Shown here piece by piece: positions 51,507 to 60,201 of a stretch of DNA of 64,000 nucleotides; position 1 is the stretch's first letter, and every line of letters starts with the position of its first letter. The DNA is from Desulfoscipio geothermicus DSM 3669 (GTDB lineage: Bacteria; Bacillota; Desulfotomaculia; Desulfotomaculales; Desulfallaceae). The notes beneath the pieces were generated by a model. It was not told the DNA's origin. It saw only the letters and a program-made list of their open reading frames with translations, and made no database searches. The DNA lies in assembly GCF_900115975.1 (NCBI RefSeq), contig NZ_FOYM01000018.1, positions 1 through 64,000 on the forward strand. Direction: 5' to 3'. A program made the position numbers and the translations under genes.

Positions 51507-51536
51507 TTTTAGAATGACGGAATGGAGTTGAAAAAA

Positions 51537-52511
51537 ATGCGGGTCATGCTGAATGAACTGGAAGCGAAAATATTGCAAGGGTATGAAATAACTGAACAGG
51601 AAGCTTATCGGTTGGGGGAACTGCCCGGCTCATATATATTTGACCTGCTGGCGACAAGCGGAAGGGTGACCAGGTTATACGGCGGCCGGCGGGTGGAACT
51701 TTGCTCTATCGTAAACGCCCGTTCAGGCCTTTGCAGCGAAGATTGCGCGTTTTGTGCCCAGTCGGCGCATCACCGGACCAATATTCAAACTTACCCGCTG
51801 TTGCCGGCGGAGGACGTTTTACGCCAGGCCGCGAAAATGGAAGAGGCGGGGGTGAAAAGGTTTTCCCTGGTGACCAGCGGTAGAGGCATCGGCCGGCGCG
51901 ACCTGGAAAAGGTGCTGGAAACTGTGCGCCTTTTGCGCCGGGAGACAAATCTGCATATTTGCGCTTCCCTGGGGATTATCGGGGAGTCCGAGGCCAAAAT
52001 GCTGGTTGAAGCCGGGGTGGCAACTTACCATCATAATCTGGAGTCCGCTGCCGAATATTACCCCAGTATTTGCACCACCCATGATTACCGGGAGCGGGTG
52101 CAAACCATCAAGGCCGCCGTCCGGGCGGGATTGCGTGTTTGCGCCGGGGGTATTATGGGAATGGGTGAAACCATGGCCCACAGGGTGCAGTTGGCGCTGG
52201 AACTGCGTGAGCTGGGTATTGACTCGGTGCCGTTGAATTTTCTTAACCCCGTACCCGGAACACCGCTGGCACACCTTACGGCGCCGTCGCCGTTGGAAAT
52301 GCTGCAGGTGGTCGCCATATTCCGGCTCGTCCTTCCCCGGGCGGTAATTCGCCTGTGCGGGGGCCGGAGGGAGGGCCTGCGCGGGACGCAGGCTATAGCG
52401 TTCACATCGGGCGTCAACGGTCTGATGGTGGGTGATTATCTGACCACCCGCGGCGGAGCGCTGGCCGAGGATATACAATTGCTACGCGACCTGGCACTGG
52501 AAATAGTTTAA
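51537..52511 (+). CDS. bioB: Biotin synthase
   Basis: A radical SAM enzyme that inserts sulfur into dethiobiotin. The cluster motif is CSEDCAFCAQS (CX3CX2C). VKRFSLVTSGRG, NLHICASLGIIG, YHHNLESAAEYYP, GLRVCAGGIMGMGE and LNFLNPVPGTPL are typical; the conserved Cys, Asn and Arg that bind the second cluster and substrate are present. ATG at 51537 has GGAG 8 bases upstream; ATG at 51522 is the longer choice. No other biotin synthesis gene (bioF, A, D) is in the window. Confidence 0.96.
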   Translation: MRVMLNELEAKILQGYEITEQEAYRLGELPGSYIFDLLATSGRVTRLYGGRRVELCSIVNARSGLCSEDCAFCAQSAHHRTNIQTYPLLPAEDVLRQAAKMEEAGVKRFSLVTSGRGIGRRDLEKVLETVRLLRRETNLHICASLGIIGESEAKMLVEAGVATYHHNLESAAEYYPSICTTHDYRERVQTIKAAVRAGLRVCAGGIMGMGETMAHRVQLALELRELGIDSVPLNFLNPVPGTPLAHLTAPSPLEMLQVVAIFRLVLPRAVIRLCGGRREGLRGTQAIAFTSGVNGLMVGDYLTTRGGALAEDIQLLRDLALEIV

Positions 52512-52513
52512 TA

Positions 52514-53233
52514 TTAACGCCGGCCCGGGCTGCCCGTTGCTCGTACGGCTTTTACTATATCCCCAATGGCTGCGGGGTTGTCGTAAATAACATTGCCGAC
52601 GATTACGGTGTCAGCCAGCCGGGACATGGCCAGCGCCCTGGTCTCCGAGTCTATGCCGCCTCCGTAAAACACATGGATGCTCTCCCTGCGCCGGGCCACG
52701 GCTTCAACCAGCGCAGGATCACCGAAAGTACCGCTGTATTCCAGATAAATTACGGGCAGTCCCAGAATTTTTTCGGCTATATCGCAATAAGCCGTAGCGT
52801 CCGGGGTTTTTACGCTGTTTACCCGGGTCATTATGCCGGCGGCACAAGCAGGGTTGCAAATCACATACCCTTCCGCCAGCGTCCTATCCCAGGGAATTCT
52901 GCCGGCGTAATGTTTTATGGCCCGGTGATGCAGGCCGGTAATCCATTTAACATCCCCCGCGTTGAGAACAACGGGTAGAAAATAAGCATCCACGTTTTGC
53001 GCCACCACGCCCGGAACAGTTATTTCGTGCACCAGGGGGCCGGGGTAATTTGCTTCCCGGATCAGGTTGATCAATCCGTCCGTATTATCCGAGTTGATCC
53101 CCTGGGTGCCCCCCACTATTAGGGCGTCAAACCCGGCATCAATAATTGTTTGCAGGGTATTCTCACGCAGTTTTTTATCAGGATCAAGTTTGGCCGCTAT
53201 GCGCCAGTTTTTCCAGTTCAGCCCGTTCCACAT
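52514..53233 (-). CDS. pcrB: PcrB-type (hepta)prenylglyceryl-phosphate synthase
   Basis: A TIM-barrel prenyltransferase of the PcrB/GGGP synthase family that joins a polyprenyl diphosphate to glycerol-1-phosphate, giving archaeal-type ether lipids in Firmicutes. Signature segments: RIAAKLDPDKKL at the start, DALIVGGTQGIN, VYLEYSG-like VIYLEYSGTFGDP and VFYGGGIDS, then DTVIVGNVIYDNP. ATG at 53233 gives a normal length of about 239 residues; the frame extends to 53287 without need. It converges with bioB, the stops being 2 bases apart. Confidence 0.9.
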   Translation of the reverse strand: MWNGLNWKNWRIAAKLDPDKKLRENTLQTIIDAGFDALIVGGTQGINSDNTDGLINLIREANYPGPLVHEITVPGVVAQNVDAYFLPVVLNAGDVKWITGLHHRAIKHYAGRIPWDRTLAEGYVICNPACAAGIMTRVNSVKTPDATAYCDIAEKILGLPVIYLEYSGTFGDPALVEAVARRRESIHVFYGGGIDSETRALAMSRLADTVIVGNVIYDNPAAIGDIVKAVRATGSPGRR

Positions 53234-53465
53234 TTTCCTGTCACCCACATTTGTGCACCCTGCCGGGCGCCGGCAAAATCGCTTCAATTTCGCAAGGTAA
53301 ATTATATTATAACCGGGTTGTCCTGTAAAACGGAAGTTATTGCGCGGGTTTTGTTGTTCTGATAAAATTGGCGTAGTGCAAAGGGGAGTTTTATTATAAG
53401 TTCCCGGCTGCGCAAGCCTTTGCGCTGATCAAACAGTTTAACGGAAGAAAAGAGGGGAACTGCCG

Positions 53466-54233
53466 GTGATACTGGTATTTGATGTGGGTAATACTAATAT
53501 AGTGCTGGGTGTTTTCCGGGGGCGGGACCTGGTGCATAACTGGCGCCTGTCCACCGCCCGGCATCGTACCGCCGATGAATACGGCATGCTTTTGAAAAAC
53601 TTGTTTGAAGCATCGAAATTGTCCATGGCCGAAATTCACGCCGGCGCATTATCTTCAGTAGTTCCGCCCATTAACCCGGTTCTGGAAAAGACCTGCCGGA
53701 AATATTTCGGCTTTACTCCGCTGACCGTGGGCCCGGGCACCAAAACCGGCATGCCCATTAAATACGAAAACCCGCGGGAAGTGGGAGCCGACCGGATTGT
53801 CAACGCGGTGGCGGCCTACGAACAATATGGCGGGCCGCTCATTATCGTGGACTTTGGCACAGCCACCACATTTTGCGCCATTTCCGGCAAGGGAGAGTAC
53901 CTTGGCGGGGCCATCGCCCCCGGAATCGGTATCTCCACCGAGGCGCTGTTTGCCCGGGCGGCCAAACTTCCCCGGGTGGAGCTGGTGAAACCCCCTTCCG
54001 TAATCGGCAAAAATACCGTGAACAGCATGCAGTCCGGGATTGTGTACGGTTTTGCAGGACAGGTTAACGAGGTTGTAAGGCGGATGAAAAAGGAAATGGC
54101 CGGCATCCCCAGGGTTATTGCCACCGGCGGGCTGGCCGAACTGATTGCCGGGGAAACGCCCATCATTGACCGGGTAGATAAATATCTTACCTTAAACGGA
54201 TTGCGGATCATATATGAACGCAACAGCCATTAA
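53466..54233 (+). CDS. coaX: Type III pantothenate kinase
   Basis: Phosphorylates pantothenate, the first step to coenzyme A. The ASKHA-fold motifs are [15 protein letters not shown] (phosphate loop), [31 protein letters not shown] with the catalytic Asp nearby, [18 protein letters not shown] and [11 protein letters not shown]. The length of 255 residues is normal. GTG at 53466 has AGAGGGGAA upstream. Together with panC and panD, encoded 8 kb earlier, it supplies CoA. dusB follows by 34 bases. Confidence 0.96.
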   Translation: MILVFDVGNTNIVLGVFRGRDLVHNWRLSTARHRTADEYGMLLKNLFEASKLSMAEIHAGALSSVVPPINPVLEKTCRKYFGFTPLTVGPGTKTGMPIKYENPREVGADRIVNAVAAYEQYGGPLIIVDFGTATTFCAISGKGEYLGGAIAPGIGISTEALFARAAKLPRVELVKPPSVIGKNTVNSMQSGIVYGFAGQVNEVVRRMKKEMAGIPRVIATGGLAELIAGETPIIDRVDKYLTLNGLRIIYERNSH

Positions 54234-54267
54234 TTTTTTAAGCGTACTGTAAAAGGATGGAGTAAAC

Positions 54268-55281
54268 ATGTCCAGTCTACCACCGAATACCGACCGTCGG
54301 CTGCCGGCGGCCTTTCATATTGGCGGGGTGACGATAGCCAACCCGGTGGTGGCGGCGCCCATGGCGGGGGTAACCGACCGCGCTTTTCGGATTTTAGCCC
54401 GCGAACACGGTTGCGGCCTGGTTTGTACGGAAATGATCAGCGACCAGGCCCTTATTTACGGCAATCCTAAAACCAATATTTTGCTGGACTGCCGTGGGGA
54501 AAAGGGGCCCATCAGCATGCAAATATTCGGCAGCAGCGTGGAATACATGGCCCGGGCAGCGGAGATTGTGGCCGGGCGGGGCGCGGACATTATAGACATC
54601 AATATGGGCTGCCCCACCCCCAAAATAGTCAAAAACGGCGAGGGGGCCGCTCTGATGCGCGACCCGGAACGGGCGGCCCGCATAGTGGCGGCGGTGGTGT
54701 CCCGGGTGGACTGCCCGGTAACGGTAAAGATGCGCAAGGGGTGGGATGAGGATTCAGTCAACGCCGTGGAACTGGCCCGCCTGATGGTGCAAGCCGGTGC
54801 GGCGGCGGTGACGGTGCACGGACGCACCCGGTCGCAGTTTTACAGCGGCGTCGCCGATTGGGAAATTATCAGGCAGGTAAAGGAAACCGTGGACGTACCG
54901 GTGATCGGCAACGGTGACATAGGCACCCCGAGGGACGCCGCGCGGATGCTGCGGGTTACGGGGTGTGACGGGGTGATGATCGGGCGGGCGGCGGCGGGGA
55001 ACCCGTGGATTTTCAGCCGCACAGTGCATTACCTGGCCACCGGGGAAATATTGCCGCCCCCCACTTGGGAAGAGCGCCGGGAAACCGCCGTCCGGCATTA
55101 CAAGCTGCTGGTGGAAACCAAGGGGGAAGACGTGGCCAACCGGGAGATGCGCAAGCACCTGGCCTGGTACACCAAAGGTTTGCGTGGTGCCGCCCGCTTG
55201 CGGGCGCGAGTCAACCAGGGCTGCAGTTACCGGTTTTTTACGGAGGAATTTTGGGAGATGCTGCAAGAAGAGCAAGACTAG
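54268..55281 (+). CDS. dusB: tRNA-dihydrouridine synthase B
   Basis: A flavoenzyme that reduces uridines in the tRNA D-loop. Typical segments: NPVVAAPMAGVTDRAFRILA, MQIFGSSVEYMA, INMGCPTPKIVKNGEGAALM with the catalytic Cys, TVKMRKGWDE, VTVHGRTRSQFYSGVADWE, PVIGNGDI and GVMIGRAAAGNPWIF. The length of 337 residues is normal. It lies in the coaX transcript and ends in a terminator. In many Firmicutes dusB sits between coaX and greA/lysS, as it does broadly here. Confidence 0.95.
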   Translation: MSSLPPNTDRRLPAAFHIGGVTIANPVVAAPMAGVTDRAFRILAREHGCGLVCTEMISDQALIYGNPKTNILLDCRGEKGPISMQIFGSSVEYMARAAEIVAGRGADIIDINMGCPTPKIVKNGEGAALMRDPERAARIVAAVVSRVDCPVTVKMRKGWDEDSVNAVELARLMVQAGAAAVTVHGRTRSQFYSGVADWEIIRQVKETVDVPVIGNGDIGTPRDAARMLRVTGCDGVMIGRAAAGNPWIFSRTVHYLATGEILPPPTWEERRETAVRHYKLLVETKGEDVANREMRKHLAWYTKGLRGAARLRARVNQGCSYRFFTEEFWEMLQEEQD

Positions 55282-55285
55282 ACGC

Positions 55286-55311
55286 GCCGCCTGCTAAAGG
55301 CGGCTTTTTGC
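55286..55311 (+). terminator. Terminator of the coaX-dusB unit
   Basis: GCCGCC/GGCGGC stem with TTTTT tail. Confidence 0.85.
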
Positions 55312-55342
55312 ATGCTTGCTGTTTTTTAAAGTAGAATAGGCT

Positions 55343-55397
55343 TTGACTTATTTGGGAACTGCTGTTAAAATAGTGCTGTACACAATATTGTGCACAG
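55343..55397 (+). promoter_or_regulatory. Promoter and palindromic operator of the HTH regulator gene
   Basis: TTGACT at 55343-55348 and TAAAAT at 55366-55371 with a 17-base spacer form a near-consensus promoter. The predicted start point falls in a 22-bp near-perfect palindrome at 55376-55397 (half-sites CTGTACACAAT and ATTGTGCACAG). This arrangement is typical of autorepression by the regulator encoded next. Confidence 0.7.
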
Positions 55398-55417
55398 TTT
55401 TGGGGGAGGCTGGGGCC

Positions 55418-55948
55418 GTGGACTTAATCCGCATCGGCGACAAGGTGGTCAGCAGACACAAGATAGACACCTTAATCAATGAGATTCTACGGCTTCGCTC
55501 GGCGGGGCTTTCCCAGACAGATGTGGCAGCCGGCCTGGGCATCGACCGCACCTTGGTATCTCGCCTGGAAAGCCTGGGTGAGGTGCGCAAGGGCAAAAGT
55601 GTGGCGGTGATCGGCTTTCCCATCGCCAACCGCGAGGAAATTTATGCGCTGCTGCAGGATGAAGGGGTGGATTTCGCGCTGCTGATGAGCGAAGCCGAGC
55701 GACTGGATTATGTCCGGCAAAAAAGCGGCATCGAACTGTTTGACAGCATCATGGAGTTGATTGCCAAGGCTCACTCTTACGATCAGGTGGTAGTCATCGG
55801 CTCCGATAAAAGAATTAAAATTATCCGGGCCGTGCTGGACAAGGAAGTGGTGGGCCTGGAAATCGGGGAGTCCCCCCTCAAGGAAGACAAATATGTGGAT
55901 CCTGCCGAAGTGGCGGCGGTAATCCGGGCCGTCAAGGCCGGTAATTAG
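55418..55948 (+). CDS. Helix-turn-helix transcriptional regulator
   Basis: A 176-residue regulator. The N-terminal domain has a lambda/XRE-like helix-turn-helix (RSAGLSQTDVAAGLGIDRTLVSRLESLG, seen as SQTDVAAGLGIDRTLVSRLE). The C-terminal half (KGKSVAVIGFPIANREEIYAL, then VVVIGSDKRIKII) looks like a small ligand- or nucleotide-binding fold I cannot name. GTG at 55418 follows GGAGG by 9 bases; the longer frame from 55343 starts inside the promoter. It is 12 bases upstream of the reductase-like gene and preceded by a palindromic operator, so it probably controls both. Confidence 0.8.
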   Translation: MDLIRIGDKVVSRHKIDTLINEILRLRSAGLSQTDVAAGLGIDRTLVSRLESLGEVRKGKSVAVIGFPIANREEIYALLQDEGVDFALLMSEAERLDYVRQKSGIELFDSIMELIAKAHSYDQVVVIGSDKRIKIIRAVLDKEVVGLEIGESPLKEDKYVDPAEVAAVIRAVKAGN

Positions 55949-55960
55949 GGGAGGAATTTA

Positions 55961-57052
55961 TTGGTGCATACATTTGCTTTCATGATTCACCCTCTGGATA
56001 TTAACGACATTGCCAGGAAATTCGGCCTTTTGGGCAAGTTGCCGCCCCGCCTGGTGGAAGGTTTGTTTAAATACTCGCCGCCCATCAAGGTATCCAGAAT
56101 AACCGGCGTATGTTCACCGCACGCCCGGGCGGAGGGCTGGTTCGTGGCCTGCCCCATAACCGCCCGTTTAATGGTGGAACTGCCCGAGAAACAGGTGCTC
56201 AATAAAATTATTCAAACCGGTAAACTGGCCCAGAAGTTGGGGGCTAAAATACTGGGGCTGGGCGCATTTACTTCCGTGGTCGGGGATGCCGGTATCACGG
56301 TGGCGAAAAACCTGGATATCGCCGTCACCACCGGCAACAGCTATACCGTGGCCACGGCGCTGGAGGGCGCCAAGGAAGCGGCGCGCTTGATGGGGCATGA
56401 TCTGCAAAAATGCCACGCCGTGGTGGTGGGTGCCACCGGGTCCATCGGGCGGGTGTGCGCCCGCATGCTGGCCCGGGATGTGCGTTCCCTGACCCTGGTG
56501 GCCAGGGAAAAAAAACGCCTGGAAGAACTGTCCCACAAAATATTGTATGAAACCGGGGTTGCGGCCCGGGTAACTTCGGATATCAAGCAAGCCTTGCAAA
56601 ATGCCCAGATCGTCATTACCGTTACCAGTGCCGTGGATACCATTATCGGCCCGGAAGACCTGATGCCCGGGGCGGTGGTGTGTGACGTCAGTCGCCCCCG
56701 CAACGTATCCAAACAGGTGGCCGAAAAGCGCAAGGACGTACTGGTCATCGAAGGCGGTGTGGTGGAAGTGCCCGGCGAGGTCAATTTCAACTTTAATTTC
56801 GGCTTTCCCCCGGGCATGTCCTACGCGTGTATGGCGGAAACTATGATGCTGGCCATGGAAGGCCGGTTTGAAAGTTTCACCCTGGGGCGTGACTTGTCAT
56901 TGCAGCAGGTGGAGGAAATCTCCCGGTTGGCCCGCAAGCACGGTTTTCGCCTGGCCGGTTTCCGCAGTTTTGAAAGGGCGGTGAGCCCGGAAGAAATATC
57001 ACGCATCAGGGAGCGGGCCCGGGCCGCGCTGGCCATGGCCGGGGTAAAATAA
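55961..57052 (+). CDS. Acyl-ACP-reductase-like NAD(P) dehydrogenase (COG5322 type)
   Basis: A 363-residue protein with an N-terminal domain (AFMIHPLDINDIARKFGLLG, KVSRITGV) and a Rossmann fold (KCHAVVVGATGSIGRVCARML). The layout and the segments LGAKILGLGAFTSVVGD and VTTGNSYTVATALE match cyanobacterial long-chain acyl-ACP reductase. The motif that carries its catalytic Cys is kept as MSYACMAETMMLAMEGRFES. In Firmicutes such genes are often named shikimate or amino acid dehydrogenases without evidence. Thioester reduction to an aldehyde is a reasonable but unproven function. TTG 55961 or GTG 55964 follows GGAGG. It appears to form an operon with the HTH regulator. Confidence 0.75.
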   Translation: MVHTFAFMIHPLDINDIARKFGLLGKLPPRLVEGLFKYSPPIKVSRITGVCSPHARAEGWFVACPITARLMVELPEKQVLNKIIQTGKLAQKLGAKILGLGAFTSVVGDAGITVAKNLDIAVTTGNSYTVATALEGAKEAARLMGHDLQKCHAVVVGATGSIGRVCARMLARDVRSLTLVAREKKRLEELSHKILYETGVAARVTSDIKQALQNAQIVITVTSAVDTIIGPEDLMPGAVVCDVSRPRNVSKQVAEKRKDVLVIEGGVVEVPGEVNFNFNFGFPPGMSYACMAETMMLAMEGRFESFTLGRDLSLQQVEEISRLARKHGFRLAGFRSFERAVSPEEISRIRERARAALAMAGVK

Positions 57053-57128
57053 CTTGTTGCATATTCTTTACATTACCTTGACAAAGTATAAAGGCCTTCA
57101 TATAATGTTATGGAATGAAACAACAAAA

Positions 57129-57168
57129 TAAAAGGCACTGCAAAAATCCCTTTTGCAGTGCTTTAATA
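57129..57168 (+). terminator. Terminator after the reductase-like gene
   Basis: GCACTGCAAAA/TTTTGCAGTGC stem with an A-rich 5' side and CTTTAATA 3' side; could work in both directions. Confidence 0.75.
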
Positions 57169-57281
57169 GTAACTGGGGGTTTTTGTTAATAATACGTTTT
57201 TCTCCTGGTTTTTCTTTGAATAAATCATGGGGAAAAACATATATTGTTCTGTAAAAAAAGATAACGTTGAGGAGATCAAGT

Positions 57282-57761
57282 ATGACCAATAATAAAGAAG
57301 TTATTCTCACCTTAGAAGGCCTAAAAAAGTTGGAAGAAGAACTCCAGCAATTAAAAACCGTGCGCCGGCGGGAAGTGGCCCAGCGCATTAAACAAGCCAT
57401 TGAGTTTGGCGACATCAGCGAAAACTCTGAGTACGAAGATGCCAAAAACGAGCAGGCTTTTATTGAGGGCCGCATTCTAACTTTGGAAAAAATGCTGCGC
57501 AACGCCAAAATAATTGATGATGAAAACCTGGGCACCGAAGTTGTGTCCATTGGTTCCACGGTGCTCTTGCGCGACGTGGAGTTTGGCGATGAAGTTAAAT
57601 ATACAATTGTTGGTTCGGCGGAAGCCGACCCGGAAAAAAATAAAATTTCCAATGAATCTCCGGTGGGCAAAGCCATTCTGGGCAAAAACAAGGGAGAGAC
57701 TGTTGACGTTACAGTGCCTGCCGGCGTTTTAAAATATGAAATTTTGGATATTATCATGTAG
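57282..57761 (+). CDS. greA: Transcription elongation factor GreA
   Basis: Rescues backtracked RNA polymerase by stimulating transcript cleavage. The N-terminal coiled coil ends in the acidic tip [23 protein letters not shown], and the C-terminal FKBP-like domain has [21 protein letters not shown], shown here as [13 protein letters not shown], and [14 protein letters not shown]. The length is 159 residues. ATG at 57282 has GAGGAG 7 bases upstream. lysS follows by 30 bases; greA-lysS is a common Firmicute pair. Confidence 0.97.
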   Translation: MTNNKEVILTLEGLKKLEEELQQLKTVRRREVAQRIKQAIEFGDISENSEYEDAKNEQAFIEGRILTLEKMLRNAKIIDDENLGTEVVSIGSTVLLRDVEFGDEVKYTIVGSAEADPEKNKISNESPVGKAILGKNKGETVDVTVPAGVLKYEILDIIM

Positions 57762-57791
57762 TTTCCAAAGCTCCGGAGGTTAAGACAAGTA

Positions 57792-59303
57792 ATGTCCCAT
57801 GAAAAAGTACATAACAGCAATAACAAAATAATTGATAAAGAGACGGACCTGAATGAGTTGATACGGGTACGGTTAGAGAAACTGGCCGAATTCCGGGAGC
57901 AGGGTATTGAGCCATACGGCGGCAAGTATGAAGCTACCCATACCACCCGGGAAATTTTGGACAACTATGACGACTTCGAGGGCCGGCAGGTAACCCTGGC
58001 CGGTCGCATTATGGCCAAGCGGGGGCACGGCAAGGCATCCTTTGCCAATTTGCAGGACAGTGTGGGCCGGATTCAATTATACGCGCGGTTCAATGATATC
58101 GGCGAAGAGGCCTACGATTTGTTTACCAAGCTTGATATCGGCGATATTGTGGGGGTGACCGGCAAGGTATTCAAGACCCGGATGGGAGAGGTCACCGTGG
58201 CAGCCCAAGCCCTGCGCCTGCTCAGCAAATCCCTGCGCCCGTTGCCTGAAAAATGGCACGGCCTGCGGGATGTGGAACTGCGTTACCGGCAGCGTTATGT
58301 GGACCTGATTGTCAACCCCGGTGTCAAAGAGACCTTTGTCAAGCGCAGTCGTATCGTGCACGCCATTCGCAATTACCTGGAGCAAAAGGGGTTCCTGGAA
58401 GTGGAGACCCCCATGATGCACCCCATTGCCGGCGGCGCCACGGCCCGTCCTTTTATAACGCACCATAACGCACTGGATATGGACCTGTACCTGCGCATCG
58501 CGCCGGAGTTATACTTGAAGCGCCTGCTGGTGGGCGGATTTGATCGGGTTTACGAAATCAACCGCAATTTCCGCAACGAAGGGATCAGCACCAAGCATAA
58601 CCCGGAGTTTACCATGCTGGAGCTTTACCAGGCCTACGCGGACTACAATGATATGATGGATCTGACCGAGGATCTTATTTATAACGTTGCCAAAGAGGTG
58701 CTGGGCACATCTGCCGTGCGTTACGACGATGTGGAAATCAGCCTGGACAAGCCCTGGGCGCGCGTGCCCATGCTGGAGGCGGTAAAAAAATACAGCGGGG
58801 TGGACTTTGCGGCGCTGCAAACGGATGAAGAGGCTTACGCCGCGGTGCAGCACTTGCATTTGGAAGTGGAGCGCGGGGAATCCTGGGGGTCTGTTTTAAA
58901 TAAAGTGTTTGAAGAAAAGGTGGAACCCAATTTAATACAGCCCACGTTTATTTACGATTACCCGCTTGATATATCGCCGCTGGCCAAGAAAAAGGAGGAC
59001 AGGCCCGACCTTACCTACCGTTTTGAGCTGTTTATTTACGGGCGGGAAATGGCCAACGCTTTTTCCGAATTGAACGACCCGCTGGATCAGAAGGAAAGGT
59101 TCTTGAAACAGCTGGAAAAAAGGCGCGCCGGTGATGATGAAGCCCACATGATGGACGAAGATTATATTAACGCGCTGGAATACGGTATGCCGCCCGCCGG
59201 AGGATTAGGTATCGGCATTGACCGGCTGGTGATGTTGTTGACCGGTTCGGCGTCAATCAGGGATGTTATCCTGTTCCCGCTGATGAAACCCCGGGATAGT
59301 TAA
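57792..59303 (+). CDS. lysS: Lysyl-tRNA synthetase, class II
   Basis: Charges tRNA-Lys. An N-terminal OB fold ([20 protein letters not shown]) precedes the class II catalytic core. Motif 1 is [20 protein letters not shown], motif 2 [18 protein letters not shown] with [16 protein letters not shown], and motif 3 [15 protein letters not shown]. The length of 503 residues is normal. CCGGAGG precedes the ATG. It is downstream of greA and upstream of a tRNA cluster that has its own promoter. Confidence 0.98.
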   Translation: MSHEKVHNSNNKIIDKETDLNELIRVRLEKLAEFREQGIEPYGGKYEATHTTREILDNYDDFEGRQVTLAGRIMAKRGHGKASFANLQDSVGRIQLYARFNDIGEEAYDLFTKLDIGDIVGVTGKVFKTRMGEVTVAAQALRLLSKSLRPLPEKWHGLRDVELRYRQRYVDLIVNPGVKETFVKRSRIVHAIRNYLEQKGFLEVETPMMHPIAGGATARPFITHHNALDMDLYLRIAPELYLKRLLVGGFDRVYEINRNFRNEGISTKHNPEFTMLELYQAYADYNDMMDLTEDLIYNVAKEVLGTSAVRYDDVEISLDKPWARVPMLEAVKKYSGVDFAALQTDEEAYAAVQHLHLEVERGESWGSVLNKVFEEKVEPNLIQPTFIYDYPLDISPLAKKKEDRPDLTYRFELFIYGREMANAFSELNDPLDQKERFLKQLEKRRAGDDEAHMMDEDYINALEYGMPPAGGLGIGIDRLVMLLTGSASIRDVILFPLMKPRDS

Positions 59304-59333
59304 TAATTAAGCAACAGTGGCATAAACTGTCTG

Positions 59334-59362
59334 TTGACTAGAGGCGTGCGCTGTGGTATTAT
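59334..59362 (+). promoter_or_regulatory. Promoter of the tRNA cluster
   Basis: TTGACT (59334-59339), 17 bases, TATTAT (59357-59362). The leader contains a hairpin CGGTTACAGCA/TGCTGTGACCG (59371-59411) before the first tRNA. Confidence 0.7.
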
Positions 59363-59437
59363 TTAAGATGTCGGTTACAGCATCTATGTAACAAGCAACT
59401 TTGCTGTGACCGAAATCTTAAGGCGAGTTGCCAACAT

Positions 59438-59514
59438 GGGCTTGTAGCTCAGCCGGTCAGAGCGCACGCCTGATAAGCGTGAGGTCGGTGGTTCGAGTCC
59501 ACCCAGGCCCACCA
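59438..59514 (+). tRNA. tRNA-Ile (GAT)
   Basis: A 77-nt cloverleaf with encoded CCA. The D-arm reads TAGCTCAG, the anticodon loop CTGATAA gives GAT, and the T-arm is GGTTCGAGTCC. The acceptor stem GGGCTTG/CAGGCCC closes with one G-T pair. Confidence 0.96.
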
Positions 59515-59589
59515 ATTTTGTGGTCGGTGGTCGGTGAAGCAGTACCGTTCGCTGAGTAAGGCGGTAAACCGGCGGCAGGCGACCATCAT

Positions 59590-59664
59590 GGGGGTGTAGC
59601 TCAGTGGGAGAGCACCTGCCTTGCAAGCAGGGGGTCACCGGTTCGAATCCGGTCATCTCCACCA
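59590..59664 (+). tRNA. tRNA-Ala (TGC)
   Basis: A 75-nt cloverleaf with encoded CCA. The anticodon loop CTTGCAA gives TGC, the T-arm is GGTTCGAATCC, and the acceptor GGGGGTG/CATCTCC pairs with G-T wobbles. It follows the Ile tRNA, the order typical of rRNA spacers, but no rRNA is present. Confidence 0.95.
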
Positions 59665-59669
59665 TTTAT

Positions 59670-59744
59670 TCCTCGATAGCTCAACGGTAGAGCATCCGGC
59701 TGTTAACCGGAGGGTTGCTGGTTCGAATCCAGCTCGGGGAGCCA
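59670..59744 (+). tRNA. tRNA-Asn (GTT)
   Basis: A 75-nt cloverleaf with encoded CCA. The anticodon loop CTGTTAA gives GTT, the T-arm is GGTTCGAATCC, and the acceptor is TCCTCGA/TCGGGGA. Only 5 bases separate it from tRNA-Ala, so they are co-transcribed. Confidence 0.96.
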
Positions 59745-59746
59745 AA

Positions 59747-59920
59747 CAACAAAAAGGGGACTGGCTCCGGTAAAAGGGTACAGGCTCCGATTCGATTTGT
59801 GAATCGGTGCCTGTACCCCTTTTACCGGAGCCTGTTCCATTTTACGGGGCCTAATAAGCAAAAAAGGGGGACAGGCACTTTTTTCAAAAAACGAAAAAAG
59901 AGCCAGTCCCCTTTTTGTTG
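59747..59920. repeat. Nested palindromic element after the tRNA cluster
   Basis: A perfect 21-bp outer inverted repeat (starts CAACAAAAAGGGGACTGGCT; 59747-59767 with 59900-59920) encloses a second near-perfect repeat (CTCCGGTAAAAGGGTACAGG.., 59765-59785 with 59809-59830). That one encloses a small CGATTC/GAATCG hairpin (59788-59806). The outer arms match the repeat at 32842-32912. It could terminate the tRNA transcript. Confidence 0.8.
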
Positions 59921-60201
59921 TTTCTTTTTGCAAAACAATATGTATGTAAACAAAATCAAACGGAAAGATTAAAAATTAAGAGATAATTAATTAAGTCAAG
60001 CAAATTTAGCCTTATCTGCAGCTTGAAAATGTAAAAAATCAAGTGCATACTAAGGTTAAGGTAAGGCAAAGTCAAAGTCAAAGCCGGTGTCAGATAATGA
60101 CCCGGTCAAGGTCCCGCCGGCGCGGCAGGGGCTACCGACCCCGCAAGATAACGGAGACTTGGCGAGTAAGGTTCTCAGCGGGAGGTGTTCAAAGAAACCA
60201 A
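59921..60201. other. ctsR upstream region
   Basis: A run of GGCAAA-GTCAAA-GTCAAA at about 60064-60081 resembles CtsR half-sites but with a 6-base rather than the usual 10-base period. No clear promoter boxes are seen. GGAGGTG lies at 60181-60187. Confidence 0.35.

Noticed and set aside
57098-57964. 288-residue minus-strand frame over greA
   Set aside because: It is antisense to greA and lysS, rich in Ser/Arg as shadow frames are, and has no ribosome site.
59438-59664. Ile-Ala tRNA pair as an rRNA operon spacer
   Set aside because: No 16S or 23S sequence flanks it; a separate promoter and tRNA-Asn show a plain tRNA cluster.
59747-59935. CRISPR array near the tRNA genes
   Set aside because: The repeats are inverted and nested, not direct and regularly spaced with unique spacers. 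No cas gene is in the window.
60060-60085. GTCAAA direct repeats upstream of ctsR as a CtsR operator
   Set aside because: CtsR sites are heptads repeating every 10 bases; here the period is 6, and the spot is not placed over a visible promoter. Noted only as a possible degenerate site.
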